From Candidatus Tisiphia endosymbiont of Sialis lutaria (GTDB lineage: Bacteria; Pseudomonadota; Alphaproteobacteria; Rickettsiales; Rickettsiaceae): 64,000 bases of DNA. Location of the stretch: the NCBI RefSeq assembly GCF_964026535.1, contig NZ_OZ032153.1, forward strand, positions 868,001 through 932,000, in the 5' to 3' direction. The notes under the pieces are model-generated. The model made no database searches, was not told the origin of the DNA, and was given only the letters and a program-made list of their open reading frames with translations. Both the position numbers and the translations under genes were made by a program. Below are positions 1 to 8,222 of this stretch, piece after piece. Position 1 is the first letter of the stretch. Each line of letters begins with the position of its first letter.

Positions 1-1
1 G

Positions 2-886
2 CATAGAATTTTGCTCGCAGCTCAGGAAAGTGGTTATATGAAAGATATTGCCCCTTTAATTGATGAGCGGGATGTTGCAAGATTTAAAAGGCAAGAACTT
101 TTAATTATTGCTACTGGCTGTCAAGGGGAACCTCTAGCAGCTACTGCCAAAATGGCAAATAATAGTCATCCTAGTATCAAGTTAGCTCCTAAAGATACAG
201 TTATATTCTCTTCAAAAATTATTCCTGGCAATGAAAAGAAAATTTTCCGTATGTTTAATATTTTCGTAAAAGCAGGAATTGAAGTGATAACTGAACGAGA
301 TCATTTCGTTCATGTTTCTGGACATCCATCAATTGACGAACTCAAGCAAATGTACGCCTTAATTAGACCTCAGATTTGCGTGCCAGTACATGGTGAACCG
401 GTACACATACATGAGCAAGCAAAATTAGCTCGTAAAAATGGTATAAAGCATGCTATTGAAGTAGAAAATGGTAGCCTAGTATTACTTGATCCTCATAATC
501 CACGTATTTTAACTAAAGTAACAACGGGTTATTTGGCTGTTGATGGCAATTATCTTTTACCAGCTGAATCATCAATTTTCAGAACCCGCAGACGTATGCG
601 TGATGATGGTATAGTAGTTGCTTCTCTGATAATAAATAAGAAGGGCGAACTTACTTGTAGACCTATTTTATCTATGCCAGGACTTCTTGACTCTAATGAT
701 GATGCACAGCTAATTAATCTAATCAAAGATAATATTGCTGAAACAGTAGAAATTCAGAGAAAATCAAAAGGTAATCTCCTCGATGATCAGGTCGAAAATG
801 CTGTAAGGTCAGCTATTCGCAAAATATTAAAACATGAAATGAATAAATCGCCTCTTATTATAGTTAATGTGGAGAAAGCGATTTGA
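2..886 (+). CDS. rnj: Ribonuclease J, C-terminal part (5' end outside window)
   Basis: The reading frame is open to the first base of the window, so about 295 residues of a protein usually near 550 are visible. RNase J is a metallo-beta-lactamase/beta-CASP nuclease with endonuclease and 5'-3' exonuclease activity in mRNA decay and rRNA maturation. The visible part holds the end of the beta-CASP domain (ATGCQGEP near residue 35), the SGHPS motif, PVHGEPVH, which carries a metal-binding histidine, and the C-terminal domain (RTRRRMRDDG onward). The catalytic HxHxDH motif must lie upstream. The TTG at 11 is an internal codon, not the start. Family assignment is secure; whether the upstream half is intact cannot be seen. 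Confidence 0.93.
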   Translation, partial: HRILLAAQESGYMKDIAPLIDERDVARFKRQELLIIATGCQGEPLAATAKMANNSHPSIKLAPKDTVIFSSKIIPGNEKKIFRMFNIFVKAGIEVITERDHFVHVSGHPSIDELKQMYALIRPQICVPVHGEPVHIHEQAKLARKNGIKHAIEVENGSLVLLDPHNPRILTKVTTGYLAVDGNYLLPAESSIFRTRRRMRDDGIVVASLIINKKGELTCRPILSMPGLLDSNDDAQLINLIKDNIAETVEIQRKSKGNLLDDQVENAVRSAIRKILKHEMNKSPLIIVNVEKAI

Positions 887-1209
887 ATTAGTTATCGTAG
901 GCAGCCTTCTAGAGCGAAGCAATCCATCATTCCCGCCCACTATTGTCATTCTTAGCAATGGTTGGGAATCTGGATCTCGCACCGAAGTAGGGATGACCCC
1001 ACAACTGTTGAAAGTTAGAAGGTAAAGCGGGTTTTAGATAGGTTTTCTGTCATTGCGAGACCACGCAAGTAGGTCGTGGCAATCCATCTTTGGTTACTTT
1101 TATGGATTGCTTCGTCGACCTACGGTCTTTCTTGCAATGACGTCAGTTTGCTATGGATAAATGCTAATCGGTTTAGCTGTATAGTCAATATTATAACCAG
1201 TAGGGAACT
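887..1209. repeat. Intergenic mosaic of palindromic repeats between rnj and ubiG
   Basis: No gene is seen. From left to right: a single end of the CTAGGAGGCTGCC family at about 889-914; a GCGGGAATGACA-type segment at about 930-998; and from 1001 the left end (ACAACTGTTGAAAGTTAGAA) of the 207-bp element found whole at 9928 and 29128. That element runs through its inner GTCATTGCGAG palindrome to about 1143 and has lost its right end. The GTCATTGCGAG part can fold into a long hairpin. Confidence 0.8.
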
Positions 1210-1950
1210 ATGTCTACACAATCTTCTATTAATCAAACAGAGCTAGAAAAATTTAGCAAGATTTCTAACCAATGGTGGCAGGAAGATGGAAAATTTAAAA
1301 TTCTTCATAAAATAAATCCAATTCGTGTTGGTTACATAATAGACAAGATAAAAGAGCATTTTAACGTGCAGGATGACATATTACCTTGTTCAAATTTAGA
1401 AATTTTAGATGTAGGGTGTGGAGGAGGATTAATTACCTCTCCTCTCTGTAAATTAAATGGCATAGTTACCGGCATAGATGCTTTACAAAGTAATATAGAT
1501 ATTGCAGTACAGTATGCTTCGGAACAAAGTTTGAATATACAATATCTTAAATCAACTGTTGAGGAATTAGTATACTCAGATGATTTACAGTATAAGTATG
1601 ATGTGGTGCTGTGTTTAGAAGTAATAGAGCATATAGATAATCCTGGTGATTTTATAAAAAACCTGGCTAGCTTAGTAAAACCAAATGGTATGATTATAAT
1701 TTCAACGATTAATCGTACAGTGAAATCATATATGCTAGCTATTTTGATGGCAGAATACCTACTTAATTGGGTACCCAAAAATACTCACGATCATAGCAAA
1801 TTTCTTAAACCATCGGAAATTTACTCGATGTTCAATGATAATAATATTGGGCTTAAAGAACTCAAAGGCTTAACCTATAATATCGTTAATGGACGTTGGC
1901 AGTTGAGTGATGATATAGATGTAAATTATTTTGCTTACTTAACTAAATAA
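1210..1950 (+). CDS. ubiG: Ubiquinone biosynthesis O-methyltransferase UbiG
   Basis: This is a class I SAM-dependent methyltransferase for the two O-methylation steps of ubiquinone synthesis at the inner membrane. The SAM-binding motif is LDVGCGGGLIT near residue 67, followed by GIDA as the acidic loop and CLEVIEHIDNPGDF as the post-motif. The N-terminal FSKISNQWWQEDGKFKILH is typical of UbiG. At 246 residues the length is normal for the family. It sits 8 bp before gltX on the same strand, so the two are probably co-transcribed. UbiA and UbiX of the same pathway lie elsewhere in the window. Confidence 0.95.
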   Translation: MSTQSSINQTELEKFSKISNQWWQEDGKFKILHKINPIRVGYIIDKIKEHFNVQDDILPCSNLEILDVGCGGGLITSPLCKLNGIVTGIDALQSNIDIAVQYASEQSLNIQYLKSTVEELVYSDDLQYKYDVVLCLEVIEHIDNPGDFIKNLASLVKPNGMIIISTINRTVKSYMLAILMAEYLLNWVPKNTHDHSKFLKPSEIYSMFNDNNIGLKELKGLTYNIVNGRWQLSDDIDVNYFAYLTK

Positions 1951-1958
1951 AGGAAAAT

Positions 1959-3371
1959 ATGACTGTAATTACTAGATTTGCTCCATCTCCTACTGGCTTC
2001 CTGCATATTGGTGGGGCAAGGACGGCGTTGTTTAATTATTTATTTGCTAAGCACCATAACGGTAAATTTTTGCTGCGAATTGAGGATACTGATCAAGCAA
2101 GATCAACCAAAGATGCAGTAGATGCTATATTTTCCGGCTTGAAATGGCTTGGTTTAAACTGGGATGGAGAAGTAATTTTTCAGTCTAAAAGAAATGATTT
2201 ATACAAAAAAGCTGCTCTGAAGTTAGTAGATGAGGGGAAAGCTTATTATTGCTTTACTTCTCAACAAGAAATAGATAGACAGCGAGATAGTGCCATAGCT
2301 AATAAACAACATTTTTTGTTCGAAAGCCCTTGGCGGGATGTACCACCTTCTAATTCGCAGGAGCAGAAAAGTATCCCCGTTATCCGCTTGAAAGCCCCAA
2401 AAACTGGGCAAACAATTATTCATGACGCTTTACAAGGAGATGTTACTATTGAAAATTCACACCTTGATGATATGGTATTGTTACGTAGTGACGGTACTGC
2501 TACCTATATGTTAGCGGTAGTGGTGGATGATCACGATATGCAGATTAGCCATATTATCAGGGGGGATGACCATTTAACTAATGCGGCTCGTCAAAAAATA
2601 CTTTATCAAGCTTTTGGCTGGTCTGTACCACATATGGTACATATACCGTTAATACACGGAACTGACGGAGCAAAATTATCTAAAAGACATGGAGCTCTTG
2701 GAGTAAAGGCTTACCAAGATATGGGGTATTTACCTGAGAGTTTGTGCAATTATTTACTAAGATTAGGCTGGAGTCACAAAGATGATGAGATTATTTCAAG
2801 ATCCCAAGCTATAGAATGGTTTAACCTTGATGGGCTAGGTAAATCGCCAGCTCGTCTTGATTTTGCCAAAATGGATAGTTTAAATTCTCATTATTTACGT
2901 CAGCTTGATGACCAAACATTAACAGAAATGACTTGTCAGAGTTTACAAGAAAATTATCAAGTTACTGAGAAAGAAAAGGAATATATTAGACAAGCAATGC
3001 CAAGTTTGAAAATAAGAAGTACCAATTTAGTCGAATTAGCAAAACTAGCTAGGATTTATTTAGTTAATGTTCCTATTATCTATTCTGAAGAAGCTAAAGA
3101 ACTGATCAATAATTGTGATAAAAATTTGGTGGGACAAGTTATAAAGGAATTGGAGAATTTAGCAAATTTTGATAAAGACTCAATTCAAATAAAATTTAAA
3201 GAAATTGCCAAGGATAATAATATTAAACTTGCAGATATCATGCAATATATTAGAGCTTTAATGACAGGTATGACTACTTCCCCAAGTGTTTTTGAAATTA
3301 TCGCTATAATTGGTAAAGAAAATGCTATTGATAGGTTATTGTATAAGGACGCTAAGGAATTAGGGAAATGA
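1959..3371 (+). CDS. gltX: Glutamyl-tRNA synthetase
   Basis: This class I aminoacyl-tRNA synthetase charges tRNA-Glu. The HIGH-type motif appears as GFLHIGGARTALFNYLFA near residue 14 and the KMSKS-type motif as AKLSKRHGALG near residue 238. IRGDDHLTNAARQ and the anticodon-binding C-terminal half are present, and 470 residues is full length. The start is preceded by AAGGAAAAT. The stop codon overlaps the next start as ATGA, so the downstream DUF6314-like gene is translationally coupled. Rickettsiae often have two gltX-like genes, and the copy here could also make Glu-tRNA-Gln. Confidence 0.97.
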   Translation: MTVITRFAPSPTGFLHIGGARTALFNYLFAKHHNGKFLLRIEDTDQARSTKDAVDAIFSGLKWLGLNWDGEVIFQSKRNDLYKKAALKLVDEGKAYYCFTSQQEIDRQRDSAIANKQHFLFESPWRDVPPSNSQEQKSIPVIRLKAPKTGQTIIHDALQGDVTIENSHLDDMVLLRSDGTATYMLAVVVDDHDMQISHIIRGDDHLTNAARQKILYQAFGWSVPHMVHIPLIHGTDGAKLSKRHGALGVKAYQDMGYLPESLCNYLLRLGWSHKDDEIISRSQAIEWFNLDGLGKSPARLDFAKMDSLNSHYLRQLDDQTLTEMTCQSLQENYQVTEKEKEYIRQAMPSLKIRSTNLVELAKLARIYLVNVPIIYSEEAKELINNCDKNLVGQVIKELENLANFDKDSIQIKFKEIAKDNNIKLADIMQYIRALMTGMTTSPSVFEIIAIIGKENAIDRLLYKDAKELGK

Positions 3372-3916
3372 TACATATAGTCAATGCAGGGGAATTTGGG
3401 GCTAGGAACGATGGAGCGACGCCTATAAGTAATAGGCGAGCATTGAGCAACGACGTCACCAACTTCCCATCAATTGACTATATATTCTACAACCTAGTTG
3501 GAACCTATACTATTACGAGAATTTTAGGTAATTATGGCACAGCTAAAGGAATTGCTTATTTTATAGAGGATAAAAAGCCTATATATTCAAAATATCCATC
3601 TATATTATATAGAGAAGAACTTGATGTCAACTATCACGGTAGTAGCACTAAGGTAAAAGCCTTTAAGGAATATATATACTCTCTAGAACAAGACAAAATT
3701 GTAAAGTACTTTGTTAATGAGAATAACAATACTTTATTTTACCAAATGCGTTTTATCTCGGGTAGTCCTTGCCAGGCTGAAGCTATACATCAGTGTAACT
3801 TGGATATTTATCAAGCTAGTTACATATTCTTAAATAAAGATTCTTTTGACTTGAGTTATAAGATTTTAGGACCGAATAAAGATTATACCATCAAAACTAG
3901 TTTTATTAGGCTTTGA
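3368..3916 (+). CDS. DUF6314-like protein carrying an in-frame palindromic-repeat peptide
   Basis: The protein has 182 residues. From about residue 37 it reads like the DUF6314 family of small alphaproteobacterial proteins: LVGTYTITRIL, LYREEL, a CNLDIYQASY segment and a closing GPNKDYTIKTSFIR. I assign the family by recalled pattern, not by search, and its function is unknown. Residues 4 to about 37 are encoded by a TATAGTCAATTGA-family palindrome inserted directly after codons M-I-H, giving the peptide [17 protein letters not shown] that also occurs in NuoJ and DapE here. The ATG overlaps the gltX stop, so translation must run through the repeat. Without the insert the protein would be about 148 residues. 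Confidence 0.75.
   Translation: MIHIVNAGEFGARNDGATPISNRRALSNDVTNFPSIDYIFYNLVGTYTITRILGNYGTAKGIAYFIEDKKPIYSKYPSILYREELDVNYHGSSTKVKAFKEYIYSLEQDKIVKYFVNENNNTLFYQMRFISGSPCQAEAIHQCNLDIYQASYIFLNKDSFDLSYKILGPNKDYTIKTSFIRL
3376..3483 (+). repeat. TATAGTCAATTGA-family palindromic element, inside the DUF6314-like gene
   Basis: The element has inverted ends TATAGTCAAT and ATTGACTATA and an inner hairpin GCCTATAAGTAATAGGC. It is open in the gene frame and encodes about 35 residues. Its sense orientation and reading frame match those of the nuoJ and dapE copies. Confidence 0.93.
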
Positions 3917-4442
3917 GGCTTGCAATATCTTTCAACGTCATTGTGAGACCACGCAAGTAGGTCGTGGCAATCCATTTTTGGTTACTTTTACTCGATAATC
4001 AAGTTTTTTGCAGAGCTATCTTTAAACGCAAAATTTGTCATTCCCGCGTAGGCGGGAATCTATTATAGATCCCGCACCGAAGCAGAGATGACAGTAAGTC
4101 GGGTAGGGATGACCATAGCACCCTACAATTTTTATTCTATAAGTATTAAACAGCATAAAAACGTCATTGCGAGTAGGCGTAAGCCTACGAAGCAATCCAT
4201 ATAGTCTTGATGTATCTATTAATTCTCATGGATTGCTTCGTCGCTACTAAAATAGCTCCTCGCAATAGTGAAGAGAGGGGTTTAAAAAATTCTTCCCAAC
4301 CCTTATATATATTATCGTTTCAACTACTTCATAAATTCCTTAAAAAGCTTCTATATTGTTTTTATAGCGTTTTTTTGCCAAAATTCCTCAAAATTGACCT
4401 ACAAAAAGGTCTATTTTTAACCGTTTTTCACGGGGAGGAAGT
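3917..4442. repeat. Repeat-filled gap and leader before the replication-protein remnant
   Basis: No gene is supported. It holds a GTCATTGCGAG half element (about 3937-3990), a GCGGGAATC segment (about 4038-4110), and a complete GTCATTGCGAG palindrome at 4160-4268 whose central spacer recurs inverted at 43.1 kb. From 4396 the sequence is AT-rich with two small hairpins: GACCT/AGGTC at 4396-4411 followed by TATTTTT, and CCGT/ACGG just before the ribosome binding site of the next gene. Confidence 0.75.
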
Positions 4443-4979
4443 ATGACAGAATCGTTAATTTTTTCCGACGGTTTAGCTGAAAATTCCGATACTATCTTTT
4501 ATAATATAGTCGGTAATTTCGTTCCGCCTGAATGGCGAAACCTTACTAATAATTGTGGTAAGCAATTAAGTAAAACTTCTCGTCAACTTCTGTCTTTGAT
4601 AGTTTCTCGCCTACAAATTTATCAAAAAGATAAACTATCAGAAGAATTACAAGAAGGTTATCACTTTTTCGAAAAAGAGCTAGGAGTTTGTCAAAAACGG
4701 GTTAAACAATGTCTAACAGAATTACAAACAAGTGGGTTCATTGATCACTCTTTAATTACTACGATCAAACATAACCTAAAATGCCGCAATATTCTATGTA
4801 TTAGAATTCTTAAAAAATTTATAAGTTTTCGTAAAGCTAATGATAATTCTTATCACTCTGATTGTATAAATATTCAATCTAGCCATAAAAATATTTCACT
4901 TCAACCGGAAAAAAATTACCACTCAACTGTAAAAAAATCAAAAAAAAATACATCTATATATATCTATAATACCAATTGA
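4443..4979 (+). CDS. Truncated plasmid-type replication/winged-helix protein
   Basis: The ORF has 178 residues behind a strong ribosome binding site (GGGGAGGAAGT then ATG). The pattern LTNNCGKQLSKTSRQLLSL, YHFFEKELGVCQKRVKQCL and IKHNLKCRNILCIRI resembles the N-terminal helical, winged-helix-like part of replication proteins on rickettsial plasmids, which carry a DnaA-N-like domain further on. That C-terminal part is missing here. The end becomes lysine- and asparagine-rich, and the last codons and stop are supplied by the IS630-type element. Joining the sequence across the element gives a stop only six codons later, so the gene was already short or decayed. The function is inferred from recalled pattern. 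Confidence 0.55.
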   Translation: MTESLIFSDGLAENSDTIFYNIVGNFVPPEWRNLTNNCGKQLSKTSRQLLSLIVSRLQIYQKDKLSEELQEGYHFFEKELGVCQKRVKQCLTELQTSGFIDHSLITTIKHNLKCRNILCIRILKKFISFRKANDNSYHSDCINIQSSHKNISLQPEKNYHSTVKKSKKNTSIYIYNTN

Positions 4980-6105
4980 AATAGTTAAGGAGGTATATTA
5001 TAATATGGGAATATAAACTTGAGCAGGTAGTAAAATGGCAAGAACATTAATATTACCAAAAGGTTTTCACGAGCATGATTTCATATGCCTAATGAAAAAC
5101 GAGTCGCACGGAAGAAATCGCATACGCTTATTAGCAATGCATCACCTGCAATCAGGCAAGTCATTGAAAACTGTATCGATAATAGTTGGATCGCACTGGA
5201 AAACAGTACAATCTTGGCTTAGAAGGTTTAGAAACTCTAGCTTTGATGGATTATTTGAATCACATAGGAGTGGTGCGTTTAGAAAATTCAATAGCTTACA
5301 AGAATCTTTTCTGTCTGATAAAATAAATATGTTGAGTGAAAGTAAGACAGGTGGTTATATAACAGGAAAGGAATTACATAATATGTTATTTGAAACATAT
5401 GGTATTAAATGTAGTTTAAAAACAGTTTATAACACTATACATCGACTTGGTTTTAGCTGGATTACTTCTCGTTCAGTACACCCAAAATCTAATCAAGCAA
5501 CTCAAAATACATATAAAAAAACTTCGCCAATATGCTAAAAGTATTATTACCAAAAGATATTGATTGGAGTAAGGTTGACATTTGGTCACAGGATGAAACT
5601 CGAATTGGGCAGCAAGGTAGTTTAAGTCGCATATGGGCTAAACGTGGGAGCAGACCTAGGAAAGTAAGGCAACAACAATTTATCTCAACATACATCTATG
5701 GAGCTGCTTGCCATGATACGGGCGAATCTTTTGCGTTAATTTTACCATATACCAATACTGATTCAATGAATAAGTTCTTAGATGAATTTTCTTTGACTAT
5801 TGATTCTGGTAGGCATGTTGCATTATTAACAGATAATGCCGGGTGGCATGCAGCGAAAAAATTAATTATTCCAAGTAACATTACCTTGGTACCGCTTCCG
5901 CCATACGCACCGGAATTAAATGCGATGGAACAAATTTGGCAGTGGAACAAAAATCACTTCCTATCTAATCAATGTTACGGTGTATACGAAGATATCGTTG
6001 CTAATGCTTGCTATGCCTGGAATCAACTTAGTAAAAATGCAACTTTAGTAAAATCAATTATGTATAGAGAGTGGATTAATATACCGCGTTAATTATTTCA
6101 ATTGG
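4972..6105 (+). mobile_element. IS630-family insertion sequence, complete
   Basis: This 1134-bp element is bounded by inverted ends CCAATTGAAATAGTTAA (left) and, read inward from the right, CCAATTGAAATAATTAA. It is flanked by TA on both sides (4970-4971 and 6106-6107), as expected for IS630/mariner-type insertion at TA with duplication. It carries one transposase in two overlapping frames. The copy looks recent: both ends are nearly identical and both frames are open. It has separated the replication-protein remnant from a small minus-strand gene. Confidence 0.93.
5035..6092 (+). CDS. IS630-family transposase, two frames joined by -1 frameshift
   Basis: The first frame (5035-5538, 167 residues) carries the helix-turn-helix part: RIRLLAMHHLQSGKS, TVSIIVGSHWKTVQSWLRRF and the second helix-turn-helix ending SRSVHPKS. 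The second frame (5532-6092) carries the DDE catalytic domain: WSQDETRIG (first D), LLTDNAGWH (second D) and PELNAMEQIW (E). The frames overlap just after a run of seven A at 5515-5521. A -1 shift there joins them into a protein of about 352 residues, normal for the family. Programmed frameshifting is known in IS630 elements; here it is inferred from the A run and overlap. Confidence 0.92.
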
Positions 6106-6206
6106 TATAACCCTTTCTCTGTAGTAGATGCGTCTTTTAAAGCTTCTAATATTAAGTCTTTTTTTCCATCATCGTATTTAGATTCAGTTATTTTCATTCC
6201 CGCCAT
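6093..6206 (-). pseudogene. Small gene of unknown function, cut by the IS630 element
   Basis: On the minus strand an ATG at 6206 follows a good ribosome binding site (GGAG, 8 bases upstream) and a near-consensus promoter. It reads MAGMKITESKYDDGKKDLIL, then a helical segment, and runs into the right end of the insertion sequence, stopping after 37 residues. The native part ends at 6106. Joined across the element, the frame would meet a stop four codons later, so the native gene was short or already decayed. I do not recognise the family. The strong expression signals suggest a regulator or antitoxin-like gene from the same plasmid-like segment, which is inference. Confidence 0.5.
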
Positions 6207-6311
6207 AAATTTACTCCATATCAATTTAAAATATTGTTACTAGAAAACAGAATATCGACCATTCTTCACTTAATTTAGACCGTCCTCCGTTTTGTCCGGT
6301 TTACATGATGC

Positions 6312-6339
6312 AATATATACATTTAAAATTCATTGTCAA
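6312..6339 (-). promoter_or_regulatory. Near-consensus sigma-70 promoter for the truncated small gene
   Basis: On the minus strand the -35 is TTGACA (6334-6339), the spacer 16 bp and the -10 TATATT (6312-6317). About 20 bp further downstream lies ACCG-N14-CGGT (around 6280-6301) with GTCC repeated inside, a possible operator. The transcript would lead to the ATG at 6206. Confidence 0.6.
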
Positions 6340-6440
6340 GTTAAATTAAAACTATTGTGCTTATTGAATAAATATAGAAATTTGATGACTATTTTGCTGT
6401 GTATTTTAGTGCTACAGTTGTAAATTAATTTAATCTGAGT

Positions 6441-8222
6441 CTATTCAAGGTCTATGGTGCTAATCCCATGCTGAGTTTTATCCCATTTGAAGGGCATAAA
6501 AACAATCTGCCAAATAGCCTTGTAACTTGCTATCGTGTGTAGCAAAAAATACAAAGGCCATACTAACAAGGCAGCAACATCTAATACTCGAAAATTAGTT
6601 ATTTTGCCTTTTTTGCTTAGTAAAATAAAAAAAGCACTGCCATAAAGGTATGAAAAAGCAAAAAAACTATTAACTATCCATAAATAATTAACTACAGCCA
6701 ATTTATTAATTTTAATAGTTATTATTAGAAATGGTACACAACAAAAACCATAAGAAGAAAAACCAATAAAAATGAAAATAGTAATTATTTGATAGAATTT
6801 AAACCTTTTATATTTGTCTTTTTGGGCAAGGAATACCAAAAATGTTTGGATAAATCCTTTTATCCAACGAGACCTTTGATTTATCCAATTGATAATATCT
6901 ATAGGCGATTCCTCTAAAGTATAAGAATCGATCATATGAACTTTATAGCAAAATGAATATAGCCTAATCCCTAAATCAGCATCCTCAGTAACATTATAAG
7001 CATCCCAGAAACCTATTTTTTGTAAAGCATCAACCTTAAAATGATTGCTGGTTCCCCCAAGAGTCACCGGTAAGTTCATTATACTTAAACCTTTCAGAAG
7101 GTATTTAAACCATAAGCAATATTCTATACTAAAAAGCTTAGTGAGTAAATTTTCATTCTCATTATAAAAATTAAGTTTAGCTTGCAAACAGACATATTCT
7201 TTTGGTAAACTATCAAAGGCTATTACTGCTTTAAGGAGTTGATCAGTATCAGGTCTATCTTCCGCATCATATATTACTACATATTTTCCTTTACAATATT
7301 GCATGGCATAGTTAAGAGCTTTCGGTTTAGTTCTAGGTAGAGTAAATGGCACTTTAATCAAATGTATATAAGAGGGTAATTCATATATAATGCTTTCCTT
7401 GATCATCAAATAATCATCTGCTTCAACAATGATTTTGACATCTAATTTATGTTTAGGATAATTAATATTAGTGATACAACTAATTATTGACTTTAGTTTG
7501 CCTGATTCTTGATATAATGGGAGTAAGATAGTATAAATAGGTAGGGAATCATTGGAATATAGATCACTAATTTTAAATATGGTATCTGGCGTAATTGCTG
7601 CTTGGTTAAATAGTATAATTTTTAAAATATTTTGTGAAAAATAGCAGATAATATTAATTATATGAAAAAGATGTTTAAAATTAAGTAATATGGCAAAATA
7701 TATCAAAAAAAATATGATAATTGACTTAGTGTAATTGATGTTTTTTGCTATCATGTATAATGAGAGAAATTCAAGAAAATATTTGGATTTTATGATATTT
7801 AAATGACTGAAATTTCGTTCAAGTAATTGATAAAAATCATTCTTTCTAACCAACTTAATTTGCACGTTATAATGTATGGCTGATAACTTTCCTAAATAGG
7901 CTAGGTCATTTATAGCAAGCACCTCATTACTTTCATCATTTTCATAAATGAAATAACCATTTCTGACATATTGATCAATTTTTGAGTAATCATAAATCTT
8001 AACCTGAGATTCCTGGACACTTAATAGTGGTAATAGTTTATACTTATATAAAATTTCTATAATCATCTCATTATTAATAATCCCTTCTTCGATTATCGTG
8101 TTAAAAAAATCATTCTCAGCTAATTTGAGCTTAATATGAGATATTTGTAAATCAGTAACTAGCTGTTCTTTTGCTAGAATATCTAAAAATTCTATATTCA
8201 GGCTCCTTATATATCCATCCAT
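6441..8222 (-). CDS. Membrane family 2 glycosyltransferase with extra N-terminal domain
   Basis: The protein has 593 residues. The first 160 resemble the small domain found at the N-terminus of type II secretion ATPases and of some glycosyltransferases. Two membrane segments follow (about 165-205). Then comes a processive GT-2 domain: PIYTILLPLYQESGKL, IVEADD, KPKALNYAM, VIYDAEDRPD (DxD-type), NVTEDADLGIRLYS and QRSRWIKGF (the Q/RxxRW motif of cellulose- and chitin-synthase-like enzymes). Three or four membrane segments close the protein. It should make or extend a beta-linked polysaccharide at the inner membrane; the sugar is unknown. Its start overlaps the end of the frameshifted envelope gene, so the two form one unit. 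Confidence 0.85.
   Translation of the reverse strand: MDGYIRSLNIEFLDILAKEQLVTDLQISHIKLKLAENDFFNTIIEEGIINNEMIIEILYKYKLLPLLSVQESQVKIYDYSKIDQYVRNGYFIYENDESNEVLAINDLAYLGKLSAIHYNVQIKLVRKNDFYQLLERNFSHLNIIKSKYFLEFLSLYMIAKNINYTKSIIIFFLIYFAILLNFKHLFHIINIICYFSQNILKIILFNQAAITPDTIFKISDLYSNDSLPIYTILLPLYQESGKLKSIISCITNINYPKHKLDVKIIVEADDYLMIKESIIYELPSYIHLIKVPFTLPRTKPKALNYAMQYCKGKYVVIYDAEDRPDTDQLLKAVIAFDSLPKEYVCLQAKLNFYNENENLLTKLFSIEYCLWFKYLLKGLSIMNLPVTLGGTSNHFKVDALQKIGFWDAYNVTEDADLGIRLYSFCYKVHMIDSYTLEESPIDIINWINQRSRWIKGFIQTFLVFLAQKDKYKRFKFYQIITIFIFIGFSSYGFCCVPFLIITIKINKLAVVNYLWIVNSFFAFSYLYGSAFFILLSKKGKITNFRVLDVAALLVWPLYFLLHTIASYKAIWQIVFMPFKWDKTQHGISTIDLE

Noticed and set aside
4207-4446. 79-codon ORF before the replication-protein remnant
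   Set aside because: Its first part is repeat sequence and the rest an AT-rich leader with hairpins. No ribosome binding site is convincing.
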